From the NCBI GenBank assembly GCA_016710525.1, contig JADJVQ010000048.1:1-64000 (forward strand): DNA of 64,000 bases, read 5' to 3'. Positions within the stretch are counted from its first letter, which is position 1, and each line of letters starts with the position of its first letter. The position numbers and the translations under genes are program-made. The stretch comes from Burkholderiaceae bacterium (GTDB lineage: Bacteria; Pseudomonadota; Gammaproteobacteria; Burkholderiales; Burkholderiaceae_E). This document shows, piece by piece, positions 53,910-63,085 of the stretch. The notes below the pieces were generated by a model. It searched no databases. It worked only from the letters and a program-made list of their open reading frames with translations, and was not told where the DNA came from.

Positions 53910-54869
53910 TCAATGCCCGTCCTGGGCCTCGAGGTAGCGTTGCGCATCCAGGGCCGCCATGCAGCCGGTTGCCGCGCTGGTGATCGCCTGGCGGTAGACG
54001 TGGTCCTGCACGTCGCCGGCGGCGAACACGCCGGGCACGCTGGTCGCGGTGGCCTGGCCCTGCAGCCCGCTCTTGGTGACGATGTAGCCGTTGGCCATCT
54101 CGAGCTGGCCTTCGAAGATGCCGGTATTGGGCGTGTGGCCGATCGCCACGAACACGCCCTGCAAAGCGAGGTCCTGCTTGGCGCCGTCGCGGCTGTCGCG
54201 CACCCGCAGTCCGGTCACGCCGGTCTTGTCGCCAAGCACCTCGTCGACCTCCTTGAACCATTGCACCTCGACGTTGCCGCCGCGGGTCTTTTCCATCAGC
54301 TTGTCGATCAGGATCGGCTCGGCGCGGAACTTGTCGCGCCGGTGAACGACCGTCACCTTCTTGGCGATGTTCGACAGGTACAGCGCCTCTTCGACCGCGG
54401 TATTGCCCCCGCCGATGACGCTGACTTCCTGTCCGCGGTAAAAGAAGCCGTCGCAGGTCGCGCAGGCCGACACGCCCTTGCCCATGAACGCTTCTTCCGA
54501 CGGCAGGCCCAGGTAGCGCGCCGACGCGCCGGTGGCGATGATCAGCGCATCGCAGGTGTATTCGCCGGAATCGCCGATCAGGCGCACGGGCCGCTCGTCG
54601 AGCTTCGCGGTATGGATGTGATCGAAGATGATCTCGGTGCCGAAGCGCTCGGCATGGGCGAGGAAGCGCGCCATCAGCTCGGGCCCCTGCACGCCGTCGG
54701 CGTCGGCCGGCCAGTTGTCCACTTCGGTGGTGGTCATCAGCTGACCGCCCTGGGCAATGCCGGTGATCAGCGTGGGCTTCAGGTTGGCCCGCGCGGCGTA
54801 GACCGCGGCCGTGTAGCCGGCCGGACCGGAACCCAGGATGAGGAGTCGGTGGTGCTTGGGGGTGGACAT
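53910..54869 (-). CDS. trxB: Thioredoxin reductase
   Basis: 319-residue NADPH-dependent flavoenzyme that keeps thioredoxin reduced. FAD motif LLILGSGPAGYTAAVYAARANL, redox-active disulfide VSACATCDGFFYRG, NADPH motif VIGGGNTAVEEALYLSNIAKKVTVVHRRD and C-terminal FAAGDVQDHVYRQAITSAATGCMAALDA. The ATG at 54869 (MSTPKHH) is used; the upstream in-frame GTG at 54875 is less likely. Divergent from the Crp/Fnr-type gene. Confidence 0.96.
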   Translation of the reverse strand: MSTPKHHRLLILGSGPAGYTAAVYAARANLKPTLITGIAQGGQLMTTTEVDNWPADADGVQGPELMARFLAHAERFGTEIIFDHIHTAKLDERPVRLIGDSGEYTCDALIIATGASARYLGLPSEEAFMGKGVSACATCDGFFYRGQEVSVIGGGNTAVEEALYLSNIAKKVTVVHRRDKFRAEPILIDKLMEKTRGGNVEVQWFKEVDEVLGDKTGVTGLRVRDSRDGAKQDLALQGVFVAIGHTPNTGIFEGQLEMANGYIVTKSGLQGQATATSVPGVFAAGDVQDHVYRQAITSAATGCMAALDAQRYLEAQDGH

Positions 54870-54993
54870 GGACACTCGTTTCGTTGTGAAAAGCTCAAAA
54901 AATCATTGGCTTAGCCGCAATACTTCAGGCATGTTTTTGAATCGGCACGGCGTTCGTGCAAAATTATAGGGATTAAGAACCTTCGAGGTTGGT

Positions 54994-55653
54994 ATGGCGC
55001 ACGAAGAAAACAAGGCGTTCTTGCGCCGGGTGCCGTTGTTCTCCGGTCTGACCGAGCCTCAGCTCGAGAATCTGGCCGGCGGCAGCGCCCGACGCAGCTA
55101 CCCCAAAGGTCGCACCATCGTGGCCGAGGGCGAGCCCTCGCAGTCGATGTACATCCTGCTGGCCGGGCGCGCCAAGGTGCAGCGCTCGGACTCCGAAGGC
55201 AAGGAAGTCATCCTGGCGGTGCTCAGTTCGGGCGAATTCTTCGGCGAAATGAGCCTGATCGACGACGCGCCGCGCTCGGCCAGCGTCATCACGCTCGAAC
55301 CCTGCGAATTCATGGCGGTCAGCAAAGAGGCCTTCAAGGCGATGCTGGTGCAAAGCCCCGAGGTCACCATGGCCGTGATGCGCGGCCTGGTCCGGCGCCT
55401 GCGCGAAGCCGACAAGAAAATCGAAACCCTCGCGCTGCTCGACGTCTACGGGCGCGTGGCGCGCGTGCTGCTCGACTTCTCCGAACTGGTCGGCAGCGAG
55501 CGCATCGTCAAGAACAAGCTGCCGCGCCAGGAAATCGCCAAGATGATCGGCGCTTCCCGCGAGATGGTGTCCCGGGTGATGAAGGGCCTGGAGATCGATG
55601 GTTACATCGTTCCGATGCCCGAAGGCAAGCTCGTGCTGCGCGAAAGAAGCTGA
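54994..55653 (+). CDS. Crp/Fnr-family transcriptional regulator
   Basis: 219 residues. N-terminal cyclic-nucleotide-binding fold (VPLFSGLTEPQLENLAGG, SGEFFGEMSLIDDAPRSASVIT), dimer helix (VRRLREADKKIETLALLDVYGRVARVLLDF) and C-terminal winged helix (LPRQEIAKMIGASREMVSRVMKGLEIDGYIV). It lacks the N-terminal Cys cluster of FNR, so it is not an Fe-S oxygen sensor; it resembles the Crp/Clp-like regulator of Burkholderiales. GAGG precedes the ATG. Divergent from trxB. Confidence 0.9.
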   Translation: MAHEENKAFLRRVPLFSGLTEPQLENLAGGSARRSYPKGRTIVAEGEPSQSMYILLAGRAKVQRSDSEGKEVILAVLSSGEFFGEMSLIDDAPRSASVITLEPCEFMAVSKEAFKAMLVQSPEVTMAVMRGLVRRLREADKKIETLALLDVYGRVARVLLDFSELVGSERIVKNKLPRQEIAKMIGASREMVSRVMKGLEIDGYIVPMPEGKLVLRERS

Positions 55654-55683
55654 GCAACTACATCAGTTGACGGGCCGCACCTC

Positions 55684-58104
55684 ATGAGTCGGGCTGCTGC
55701 CGCAGCGGGGTCGGGCGCACGCCGCGGACTGGTCGTTGCATTCGCATTGCCGGAGCGCGCCGCGCAACTGCTGCGCGAAGCCCGCTGGATCCTGTTCATC
55801 GCGCTGGCGCTGTTCCTGGCGCTGATCCTCTTCACCTACGACCGCAACGACCCGGGCTGGTCGCATGCGGTGTCTTCGCACAGCATCCACAACGCCGGCG
55901 GGCGGGTCGGCGCCTGGTTCGCCGATCTGCTGCTCTACCTGTTCGGCCTGTCGGCCTACCTGTTCGTCGGTCTGGCGGTGTCCTCGGTGTGGCGCGGCTA
56001 CCGTCAGCTTCGCCCCCGGCTGCCCGCCGAGCCGGTGCCCGCCGGCAAGGCCCGGCGGCGCAGCCGCGCGGCCATTGAAGCCGAGGCCGCCGCCCCGGCG
56101 CACGGCCGTTTTCCCTGGGAAGTCTGGCTGGGTTTCGTCGCGGTGCTGTTCGGCAGCGCCGCGCTCGAAGCCTCGCGCCTGCATTCGCTGGACGTTTCAT
56201 TGCCGCTGGCGCCCGGCGGGCTGTTCGGCCTGCTGATCAGCGACCCGCTGTTCGCCCATGTCGGCGCGGTCGGCGGCACATTGGTGCTGTTCGCGGTGGT
56301 GGCCACCGGCCTGAGCCTGTGGATCGGGGTTTCCTGGCTGTCCCTGATGGAGATGATCGGCACCGGCCTGGAGCTCGCCTGGGAGCGGGCGAGCCTGGCG
56401 GTCGCTGCCCGCAAGGACCGGCGCATCGGCGAGGTCGCGATGGTCGAGCGCGAAGAGCAGGTCGAAGAACTGCGCCGCATCATCGACGACGATCCCGAGC
56501 CGGTGCGCATCGAGCGACCGGCCGTGCGCATCGAGCCCTCGGTGCGGGCCACCGCCGAGATGCAGGCGCCGCTGTTCGTCGACCTGCCTGCCGACACGCA
56601 GCTGCCGGCGCTGTCGCTGCTCGACCCGCCGCCAGTGTCGCTCGAGACGGTGTCGCCCGAGACGCTCGAGTACACCTCGCGCCTGATCGAAAAGAAGCTG
56701 GCCGATTTCAACGTCGCCGCGCACGTGGTGGCCGCCTATCCGGGCCCGGTCATCACCCGGTACGAGATCGAGCCCGCGACCGGCGTGAAGGGCAGCCAGA
56801 TCGTCAATCTGTCCAAGGACCTGGCGCGCGCGCTGTCGCTGGTGTCGCTGCGGGTGGTCGAGACCATCCCGGGCAAGAACCTGATGGGCCTGGAGCTGCC
56901 CAATCCGCGCCGCCAGGCGGTGCGCCTGTCCGAGATCCTCGGCTCGCAGGTCTATGCCGACAGCGCCTCGGCGGTCACGCTGGCGCTGGGCAAGGACATC
57001 GCCGGGCACCCCATCTGCGCCGACCTGGCCCGCATGCCGCACCTGCTGGTGGCCGGCACCACCGGTTCGGGCAAGTCGGTGGGCATCAACGCCATGCTGC
57101 TGTCGCTGCTCTACAAGAGCGATCCGTCGCAGGTGCGCATGATCCTCATCGACCCCAAGATGCTGGAGATGAGCTCGTACGAAGGCATCCCGCACCTGCT
57201 GGCGCCGGTGGTCACCGACATGAAGCATGCCGGCAACGCGCTGAACTGGTGTGTGGCCGAAATGGAGCGGCGCTATCGCCTGCTGAGCAAGCTGGGCGTG
57301 CGCAATCTGTCGGGCTACAACGCCAAGATCGCCGACGCCGAGAAGCGCGAAACCCTGATCCCCAACCCGTTCTCGCTGACCCCCGACGCGCCCGAGCCGC
57401 TGGGCCGGCTGCCGCAGATCGTGGTTGTCATCGACGAGCTGGCCGACCTGATGATGGTGGTCGGCAAGAAGGTCGAAGAGCTGATCGCCCGCCTGGCCCA
57501 GAAGGCCCGTGCCGCCGGCATCCACCTGATCCTGGCCACCCAGCGCCCGTCGGTCGATGTCATCACCGGCCTGATCAAGGCCAACATTCCCACGCGCATC
57601 GCCTTCCAGGTCTCGTCCAAGATCGATTCGCGCACCATTCTCGACCAGATGGGCGCCGAGTCCCTGCTGGGCCAGGGCGACATGCTCTACCTGCAGCCCG
57701 GTGGCGGCGTGCCGGTGCGGGTGCATGGCGCCTTCGTCAGCGACGACGAGGTGGCCAAGGTGGTGGGCCACTGGAAATCGCTGGGCGAGCCGCAATACAT
57801 CGAAGCGATACTCGAGGGTGGCGTGCCCAGCGAGGCCGACACAGGCAGCGCGGTGGGCTTCGGCGGCCTGCAGCAGACGCTGTCCGAGGCCGGCATCGAC
57901 GGCGAAGCCGACGCGATGTACGACCAGGCGGTGGCCGTCGTGCTCGAGCACAAGCGGGCGTCGATCTCGCTGGTGCAGCGGCATCTGCGCATCGGCTACA
58001 ACCGCGCGGCCCGCCTGCTCGAGCAGATGGAAAAGTCCGGCCTGGTGTCGTCGATGGCCACCAACGGCAATCGCGATATCCTCGTGCCCAAACGCGACGA
58101 CTAG
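55684..58104 (+). CDS. ftsK: DNA translocase FtsK/SpoIIIE
   Basis: 806-residue septal DNA pump that clears chromosomes and activates XerCD. N-terminal four-helix membrane domain (about 30-215), a short linker, alpha and beta motor domains with Walker A AGTTGSGKSVGINAMLLSLLY and Walker B IVVVIDELADLMMVVG, then the C-terminal gamma winged helix (YDQAVAVVLEHKRASISLVQRHLRIGYNRAARLLEQME) that reads KOPS. The linker is short compared with E. coli. It follows the Crp-type gene by 30 bp. Confidence 0.96.
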   Translation: MSRAAAAAGSGARRGLVVAFALPERAAQLLREARWILFIALALFLALILFTYDRNDPGWSHAVSSHSIHNAGGRVGAWFADLLLYLFGLSAYLFVGLAVSSVWRGYRQLRPRLPAEPVPAGKARRRSRAAIEAEAAAPAHGRFPWEVWLGFVAVLFGSAALEASRLHSLDVSLPLAPGGLFGLLISDPLFAHVGAVGGTLVLFAVVATGLSLWIGVSWLSLMEMIGTGLELAWERASLAVAARKDRRIGEVAMVEREEQVEELRRIIDDDPEPVRIERPAVRIEPSVRATAEMQAPLFVDLPADTQLPALSLLDPPPVSLETVSPETLEYTSRLIEKKLADFNVAAHVVAAYPGPVITRYEIEPATGVKGSQIVNLSKDLARALSLVSLRVVETIPGKNLMGLELPNPRRQAVRLSEILGSQVYADSASAVTLALGKDIAGHPICADLARMPHLLVAGTTGSGKSVGINAMLLSLLYKSDPSQVRMILIDPKMLEMSSYEGIPHLLAPVVTDMKHAGNALNWCVAEMERRYRLLSKLGVRNLSGYNAKIADAEKRETLIPNPFSLTPDAPEPLGRLPQIVVVIDELADLMMVVGKKVEELIARLAQKARAAGIHLILATQRPSVDVITGLIKANIPTRIAFQVSSKIDSRTILDQMGAESLLGQGDMLYLQPGGGVPVRVHGAFVSDDEVAKVVGHWKSLGEPQYIEAILEGGVPSEADTGSAVGFGGLQQTLSEAGIDGEADAMYDQAVAVVLEHKRASISLVQRHLRIGYNRAARLLEQMEKSGLVSSMATNGNRDILVPKRDD

Positions 58105-58363
58105 CGGGCCCACTTTCACCCCTCGCGCCTCGAAGCCTGCTGAGCGGCTCTTGCAGCGTGTCGCCTGACCATGGCGGGCGCTTGTGGCCGGTGGCGTGGC
58201 CACGACCGGCGCTCCAGGACGGTCTCGCGACATTTACCGACGGTTACCGCCGCAGGTGTCTGCCCCATGGGCATTGACGCGCGTTGACTGAAGTGGCCCG
58301 ACATCCGGGCCAGGCGCGCCGGGCGTTCCCACTGGCCCCGGCTGACGGTTTCGAGGAGTGTGC

Positions 58364-59053
58364 ATGAACCCGGTTTTTCGATCGCAACGCCGAACGCTGC
58401 TGGCGTGCGTCGCGAGTGTGTCGCTGGCAACACTGGCGGCGCGGCGTGCGGCCCTGGCCCAGGCCGCACCGGCTGGCCTGCGCCCCCGCGGCCCGGCGGC
58501 GGGCGGGCAGGCGCAGCTGCGCGAGTTTCTGGCCGGTACCCAGGCCGCCCGCGGTAATTTTACCCAGCGCACCCAGCGTGCCGGCGGCGGTTTCGAATCC
58601 GCCAGCGGGGTGTTCGCCTTCCAGCGCCCGGGGCGCTTCCGCTGGGAGGTGCGCAAACCCTTCGAGCAGCTGATGGTGGGGGACAGCGAAAAGCTCTACT
58701 TCCACGACAAGGACCTCAATCAGGTCACGGTGCGCAAGCTGGCCGACTCGCTGGGCGCCAGCCCGGCCTCGATCCTGTTCGGCTCCAACGACCTCGAGCG
58801 CAATTTCACGCTGAAGGAAGACGGCCTGCGCGAGGGGATCGCCTGGCTCAATGCGCTGCCCAAGAACAAGGATGCGGGATTCGACCGTATCCTGATCGGC
58901 CTGCGTGGCGGCCTGCCCGAGGCCATGGAGGTGCGCGACGCGTTCGGCCGCACCACCTACTTCGGTTTCAGCGGCTTCGAGCGCAATCCCAAACTGGAAG
59001 CGGACCTGTTCCGCTTCGTCGCGCCGCGTGGCGCGGACATCGTGGAGCAATGA
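58364..59053 (+). CDS. lolA: Outer-membrane lipoprotein carrier protein LolA
   Basis: Periplasmic chaperone of 229 residues that carries lipoproteins from LolCDE to LolB. The N-terminal signal (RRTLLACVASVSLATLAARRAALA) is Arg-rich and could engage Sec or Tat. The mature part has ARGNFTQRTQ, FQRPGRFRWEVRKPFEQLMVGDSEKLYFHDKDLNQVTVRKL and FGRTTYFGFSGFERNPKL, all typical of LolA. Good ribosome site (GAGGAG) before the ATG. The preceding 259 bp after ftsK hold no recognisable gene. Confidence 0.93.
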   Translation: MNPVFRSQRRTLLACVASVSLATLAARRAALAQAAPAGLRPRGPAAGGQAQLREFLAGTQAARGNFTQRTQRAGGGFESASGVFAFQRPGRFRWEVRKPFEQLMVGDSEKLYFHDKDLNQVTVRKLADSLGASPASILFGSNDLERNFTLKEDGLREGIAWLNALPKNKDAGFDRILIGLRGGLPEAMEVRDAFGRTTYFGFSGFERNPKLEADLFRFVAPRGADIVEQ

Positions 59054-59054
59054 C

Positions 59055-60170
59055 ATGACGCCCCCCGCCCGCATCGGCGACCCGATCGCCCAGGTCGATA
59101 CCCCGGCCCTGCTGCTCGACCTCGATGCCTTCGAAGCCAACCTGCAGGCCGTGCACGGCGCGGTGGCCGGCGCCGGCCTTGCGCTGCGCGCCCACGGCAA
59201 GGCGCACAAGTGCGTCGAGATCGCCCGCCGCCAGGTGGCCGCGGGTGCGATCGGCGTGTGCTGCCAGAAGGTGGGCGAGGCCGAGATCTTTGTCGACGGC
59301 GGCATCCGCGACGTGCTGGTCAGCAACCAGGTGATCGGCGCGACCAAGCTGGCGCGCCTGGCCCGCCTGTCCCAGCGGGCCACGGTGGGGGTGTGCGTCG
59401 ACCATCCCGCCCAGATCGAGGCGCTCGCCAAGGCCTTGCGCGAGGAGGGCGGCCGCATCGAGGTGCTGATCGAGGTCGATGTCGGCAGCGCCCGATGCGG
59501 CGTCGTGACGCCCGCCGAGGTGGTCGACCTGGCGCGCGCCATCCAGGCGCATGCGCCGATGATGACGCTGCGCGGACTGCAGGCCTATCAGGGCTCGGCC
59601 CAGCACAAGCGCACGCCACAGGCCCGCCGCGAGGCCATCGCCCAGGCCTGCGAGAAGGCCGCGGCGGCGCGCGACGCGCTACAGGCTGCCGGATTCGCCT
59701 GCCCGGTCATCACCGGCGGGGGAACCGGCACCTACGGCCACGAGGCCGCCTCCGGGCTGTACACCGAAGTTCAGCCCGGCTCGTATGTGCTGATGGATGC
59801 CGACTACTTCGCCAACGAACCCGATCCCCAGGCCCCGGTGCTGCGCCCGGTGCTCGAAGTGCTGTGCCAGGTGATCAGCGTGCGGCCCGGCCAGGTGGTG
59901 CTCGACGGCGGCCTGAAGGCCTTCGCGGTCGACTCCGGGCTGCCGGTGCCGCTGGCCGACGGCTGGCGCTCCGCCTCGATCTCGGACGAGCATCTGGTGC
60001 TTCGAACGAAACCCGAGGCCACTCCGCGGGCGATCGGAATCGGCGATCATGTCAGGCTGCTCACCGGCCATTGCGACCCCACGGTGAACCTGCACGACTG
60101 GCTCGTGGTGCATCGCGGCGGCCGGGTCGTCGACGTCTGGCGCGTCGATGCGCGCGGAGCGCTGTTCTGA
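59055..60170 (+). CDS. PLP-dependent D-threonine aldolase-like enzyme
   Basis: 371-residue enzyme of the alanine-racemase-fold D-threonine aldolase / D-serine dehydratase-like family. The N-terminal barrel has VDTPALLLDLDAFEANL and the PLP-binding Lys in RAHGKAHKCVEIARRQ, then ITGGGTGTYGHEA (phosphate loop). The C-terminal metal site is LLTGHCDPTVNLHDWLVVHR, His and Cys/Asp side chains being the usual ligands. It cleaves D-3-hydroxy amino acids to glycine and an aldehyde, or dehydrates D-serine. It starts one base after the lolA stop. Confidence 0.9.
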   Translation: MTPPARIGDPIAQVDTPALLLDLDAFEANLQAVHGAVAGAGLALRAHGKAHKCVEIARRQVAAGAIGVCCQKVGEAEIFVDGGIRDVLVSNQVIGATKLARLARLSQRATVGVCVDHPAQIEALAKALREEGGRIEVLIEVDVGSARCGVVTPAEVVDLARAIQAHAPMMTLRGLQAYQGSAQHKRTPQARREAIAQACEKAAAARDALQAAGFACPVITGGGTGTYGHEAASGLYTEVQPGSYVLMDADYFANEPDPQAPVLRPVLEVLCQVISVRPGQVVLDGGLKAFAVDSGLPVPLADGWRSASISDEHLVLRTKPEATPRAIGIGDHVRLLTGHCDPTVNLHDWLVVHRGGRVVDVWRVDARGALF

Positions 60171-60196
60171 AGCCCGCTGCCGATGCTCGCCGCTGG

Positions 60197-60239
60197 GCGC
60201 ACTGCCGAGGCTCGCTGCCGAGGCGCACTGCTGAGGCTC
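60197..60239. repeat. Degenerate 17-bp direct repeat, period 26
   Basis: GCGCACTGC-(C/T)-GAGGCTC occurs at 60197-60213 and 60223-60239, within a run of CTGCCGAGGC-like elements between the aldolase-like gene and the MFS gene. No coding function is evident. Confidence 0.6.
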
Positions 60240-60258
60240 ACCCGATGAGGATTGCCTG

Positions 60259-61515
60259 ATGTCGACCGCTCCCGCCGCCCTGGGCCGTCTGCCCGCCGAC
60301 GTCCCGTCGGTGCGCACCGAAAACGCCACGATGGCCATCGTCGGCATCGCGCACGGCACCTCGCACTTCTTTCACCTGACGCTGGCGCCGCTGTTTCCGT
60401 GGCTGAAGGACGCGTTTTCCCTCAGCTACTCCGAGCTCGGGCTGCTGGTGACGGTGTTCTTCATCATTTCCGGCATCGGCCAGGCGCTGTCGGGGTTCCT
60501 CGTCGACCGCGTCGGCGCCTGGCCGGTGATGATGGGCGCGCTGGCCAGCTTCGTGCTGGCGGCCTGCGTGCTGGCCGCGGCGCCCGGTTATTCGGGTCTG
60601 ATGCTGGGGGCGGTGCTTTGCGGCATCGGCAATGCGCCGTTCCACCCGGTCGATTACTCCATCCTGAACGCGCGGATCTCGCCGATGCGCCTGGGCAAGG
60701 CCTACGCCATTCATGGCGTCAGCGGCAGCCTGGGGTGGGCGCTGGCGCCGGTGCTGCTGGCCACCGTGGCGCAGTTCGCCGGCTGGCGCATCGCCTTCCT
60801 GGCGGCGGGCCTGGTGGCCCTGGCGGTCATGGGGGCGGTGTGGAAGTATCGGGCGCTGATGCAAGGAGTCGGCGGTGCCGGGTCGGCGGCCCATGCGGCC
60901 GCCAGCGCCCCGGGGGCCAGCACCTTCGGCTTCCTGCGGCTGCCCGCGGTGTGGATGAGCTTCGGGTTCTTTTTTTCCTGGGCCGCCGCGCTGGGCGGCG
61001 TACTGACCTTCGGCCCCGAGGCGGCCCGCGTGCTGCACGCGGTTCCCCTGAGCTGGGTGGCCACCTGCGTAACCGTGTTCATGCTGGGCAGCGCCGGCGG
61101 AATGCTGGTCGGTGGCTACCTGGTGGAGGACCCGTCGCGGGCCGATCGGGTGGTTGCGGTCTCTCTGGGCGTGGCGACCGTGTTCGCCCTGCTGATTGGC
61201 TGGACCGGATGGCCGGCCTGGACCGTGCCGCCGCTGTTCGCCCTGATGGGCCTGGGCATGGGGCTTGCCGGCCCGTCGCGCGACCTGCTGGTCAAGCGCG
61301 CCACGCCTCCAGGGGCCACAGGGCGCGTCTACGGCATGGTGTACTCGGGTCTGGACATCGGCATGTCGGTCAGCCCCACGCTGTTCGGCCTGATGATGGA
61401 TGCCAATCACCCGGCCTGGGTGTGGGTGGGCATCGCGCTGTTCCAGGGGGCGCTGATCGGCAGCGCGCTGAACATCGGGCGCATGACCGGGCGGCGCCCG
61501 GCGGTGGCGGCGTGA
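60259..61515 (+). CDS. Major facilitator superfamily transporter
   Basis: 418 residues with about 12 membrane helices. The first helices (HGTSHFFHLTLAPLFPWLKDAFSLSYSELGLLVTVFFI) and the loop GFLVDRVGAWPVMM match MFS motif A-like positions and resemble the Fsr (fosmidomycin-resistance-like) group. Late landmarks: GLGMGLAGPSRDLLVKRATPPGATGRVYGMVYSGLDIG. It follows the aldolase-like gene on the same strand. Substrate unknown. Confidence 0.88.
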   Translation: MSTAPAALGRLPADVPSVRTENATMAIVGIAHGTSHFFHLTLAPLFPWLKDAFSLSYSELGLLVTVFFIISGIGQALSGFLVDRVGAWPVMMGALASFVLAACVLAAAPGYSGLMLGAVLCGIGNAPFHPVDYSILNARISPMRLGKAYAIHGVSGSLGWALAPVLLATVAQFAGWRIAFLAAGLVALAVMGAVWKYRALMQGVGGAGSAAHAAASAPGASTFGFLRLPAVWMSFGFFFSWAAALGGVLTFGPEAARVLHAVPLSWVATCVTVFMLGSAGGMLVGGYLVEDPSRADRVVAVSLGVATVFALLIGWTGWPAWTVPPLFALMGLGMGLAGPSRDLLVKRATPPGATGRVYGMVYSGLDIGMSVSPTLFGLMMDANHPAWVWVGIALFQGALIGSALNIGRMTGRRPAVAA

Positions 61516-61563
61516 GGCAAAGGCGGTGGTGAAGCCAGCCGGTGGCCGACGGCCCGCCCGCGC

Positions 61564-63000
61564 ATGACAGGCGAACCCGAGCCGTCGCAGGCGTCGCTGT
61601 CGCTCGACCTCGAAGGGGAGGGCGATGGCGTGTCCCCTGCGGGTGAAGCAGGTTCGTCCGCCCGCGTCGGCCAGACCAGCCTCGCGGCCACCGAGCCCGT
61701 GCCGCTGGACGCCCCCCTGGCCGAGCGCCTGCGCCCGCGCCACATCGACGAAGTGGTCGGGCAAGCGCACCTGCTGGGCCCGGGTAAGCCGCTGCGCGTG
61801 GCCTTCGAATCGCGCCGCCCGCATTCGATGATCCTGTGGGGCCCGCCGGGCGTGGGCAAGACCACGCTGGCGCGGCTGATGGCCGATGCCTTCGGCGCCA
61901 ACTTCATCGCGATCTCGGCGGTGCTGGGCGGTGTCAAGGACATCCGCGAGGCGGTCATCAACGCGCAGGCGGCCGCCGCGCAGGGCCGGCGCAGCATCGT
62001 CTTCGTCGATGAGGTGCACCGCTTCAACAAGGCGCAGCAGGATGCATTCCTGCCGCATGTGGAAAGCGGCCTGTTCGTGTTCGTCGGCGCCACCACCGAG
62101 AACCCGTCGTTCGAGGTCAACGGCGCGTTGCTGTCGCGGGCGCGGGTGTATGTGCTGCAGCCGGTCGACGCCGCAGCGTTGGGCGAACTGTTCGAGCGCG
62201 CGCTGCAACGCGTGGCCGAGCAGCCCGATCACCCCGAGGTGCCCGTGTTCGACGCCAACGCCCGTGCGCGTCTCATTGCCTGGGCCGATGGCGACGCGCG
62301 CCGGCTGCTGAACGCGATCGAACTGGTGCTCGACTCGGCCCATGCGCAGGGCGAGCACGCGGTCGATGAGGCGATGCTCGAGCGCACGTTGTCCCAAAGC
62401 ATGCGCCGCTTCGACAACGCCGGCGACGCGTTCTACGACCAGATCTCGGCGCTGCACAAGTCGGTGCGCGGCTCGCACCCCGATGCCGCGCTGTACTGGC
62501 TGGTGCGCATGCTCGATGGCGGTGCCGACCCGCGCTACCTGGCGCGCCGGCTGGTGCGCATGGCGATCGAAGACGTCGGCCTGGCCGATCCGCGCGCGCT
62601 GCGCCTGGCGCTGGATGCGTCCGAGGTTTACGAGCGGCTGGGCTCGCCGGAAGGCGAACTGGCGCTGGCACAGGCGGTGCTGTACCTGGCCTGCGCGGCC
62701 AAGTCCAATGCCGGCTACAACGCCTACAACACCGCGCGTGAGTTCGTCTCGCGCCAGGGGTCCGACCCCGTGCCGGTGCACCTGCGCAATGCGCCCACCA
62801 AGCTGATGAAAGAACTGGGCTACGGGCACGCCTACCGCTATGCGCACGACGAGCCGCATGCGTATGCGGCCGGCGAGACCTACATGCCCGATGGCCTGCG
62901 CGAGCCGGCGTTCTACCAGCCCACCGACCGCGGGCTGGAAGGGCGCATCGGCGAAAAGCTGAAGTGGCTGCGTTCGCTGGACGACGAGCCGCCGGGCTGA
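61564..63000 (+). CDS. rarA: Replication-associated recombination protein A (AAA+ ATPase)
   Basis: 478-residue RarA/MgsA ATPase acting at stalled replication forks. A hydrophilic N-terminal extension of about 50 residues precedes PLAERLRPRHIDEVVGQAHLLG, Walker A WGPPGVGKTTLARLMA, Walker B IVFVDEVHRFNKAQQDAFLPHVE, sensor GATTENPSFEVNGALLSRARVY and the C-terminal tetramer domain (FYDQISALHKSVRGSHPDAALYWLVRML; AKSNAGYNAYNTA). The lolA-rarA-serS order is widespread in proteobacteria, here with two genes inserted after lolA. Confidence 0.95.
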   Translation: MTGEPEPSQASLSLDLEGEGDGVSPAGEAGSSARVGQTSLAATEPVPLDAPLAERLRPRHIDEVVGQAHLLGPGKPLRVAFESRRPHSMILWGPPGVGKTTLARLMADAFGANFIAISAVLGGVKDIREAVINAQAAAAQGRRSIVFVDEVHRFNKAQQDAFLPHVESGLFVFVGATTENPSFEVNGALLSRARVYVLQPVDAAALGELFERALQRVAEQPDHPEVPVFDANARARLIAWADGDARRLLNAIELVLDSAHAQGEHAVDEAMLERTLSQSMRRFDNAGDAFYDQISALHKSVRGSHPDAALYWLVRMLDGGADPRYLARRLVRMAIEDVGLADPRALRLALDASEVYERLGSPEGELALAQAVLYLACAAKSNAGYNAYNTAREFVSRQGSDPVPVHLRNAPTKLMKELGYGHAYRYAHDEPHAYAAGETYMPDGLREPAFYQPTDRGLEGRIGEKLKWLRSLDDEPPG

Positions 63001-63085
63001 GCGCGCATCCCGCTGCCTCGCGGCGCCCCCTGATACCATCGCTGTCCTTTCCTCCCAACGGGCCCCGCGCCGGGCCCCCGCTGCC

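Noticed and set aside
54994..55653. FNR-type oxygen sensor
   Set aside because: The N-terminal cysteines that hold the Fe-S cluster in FNR are absent.
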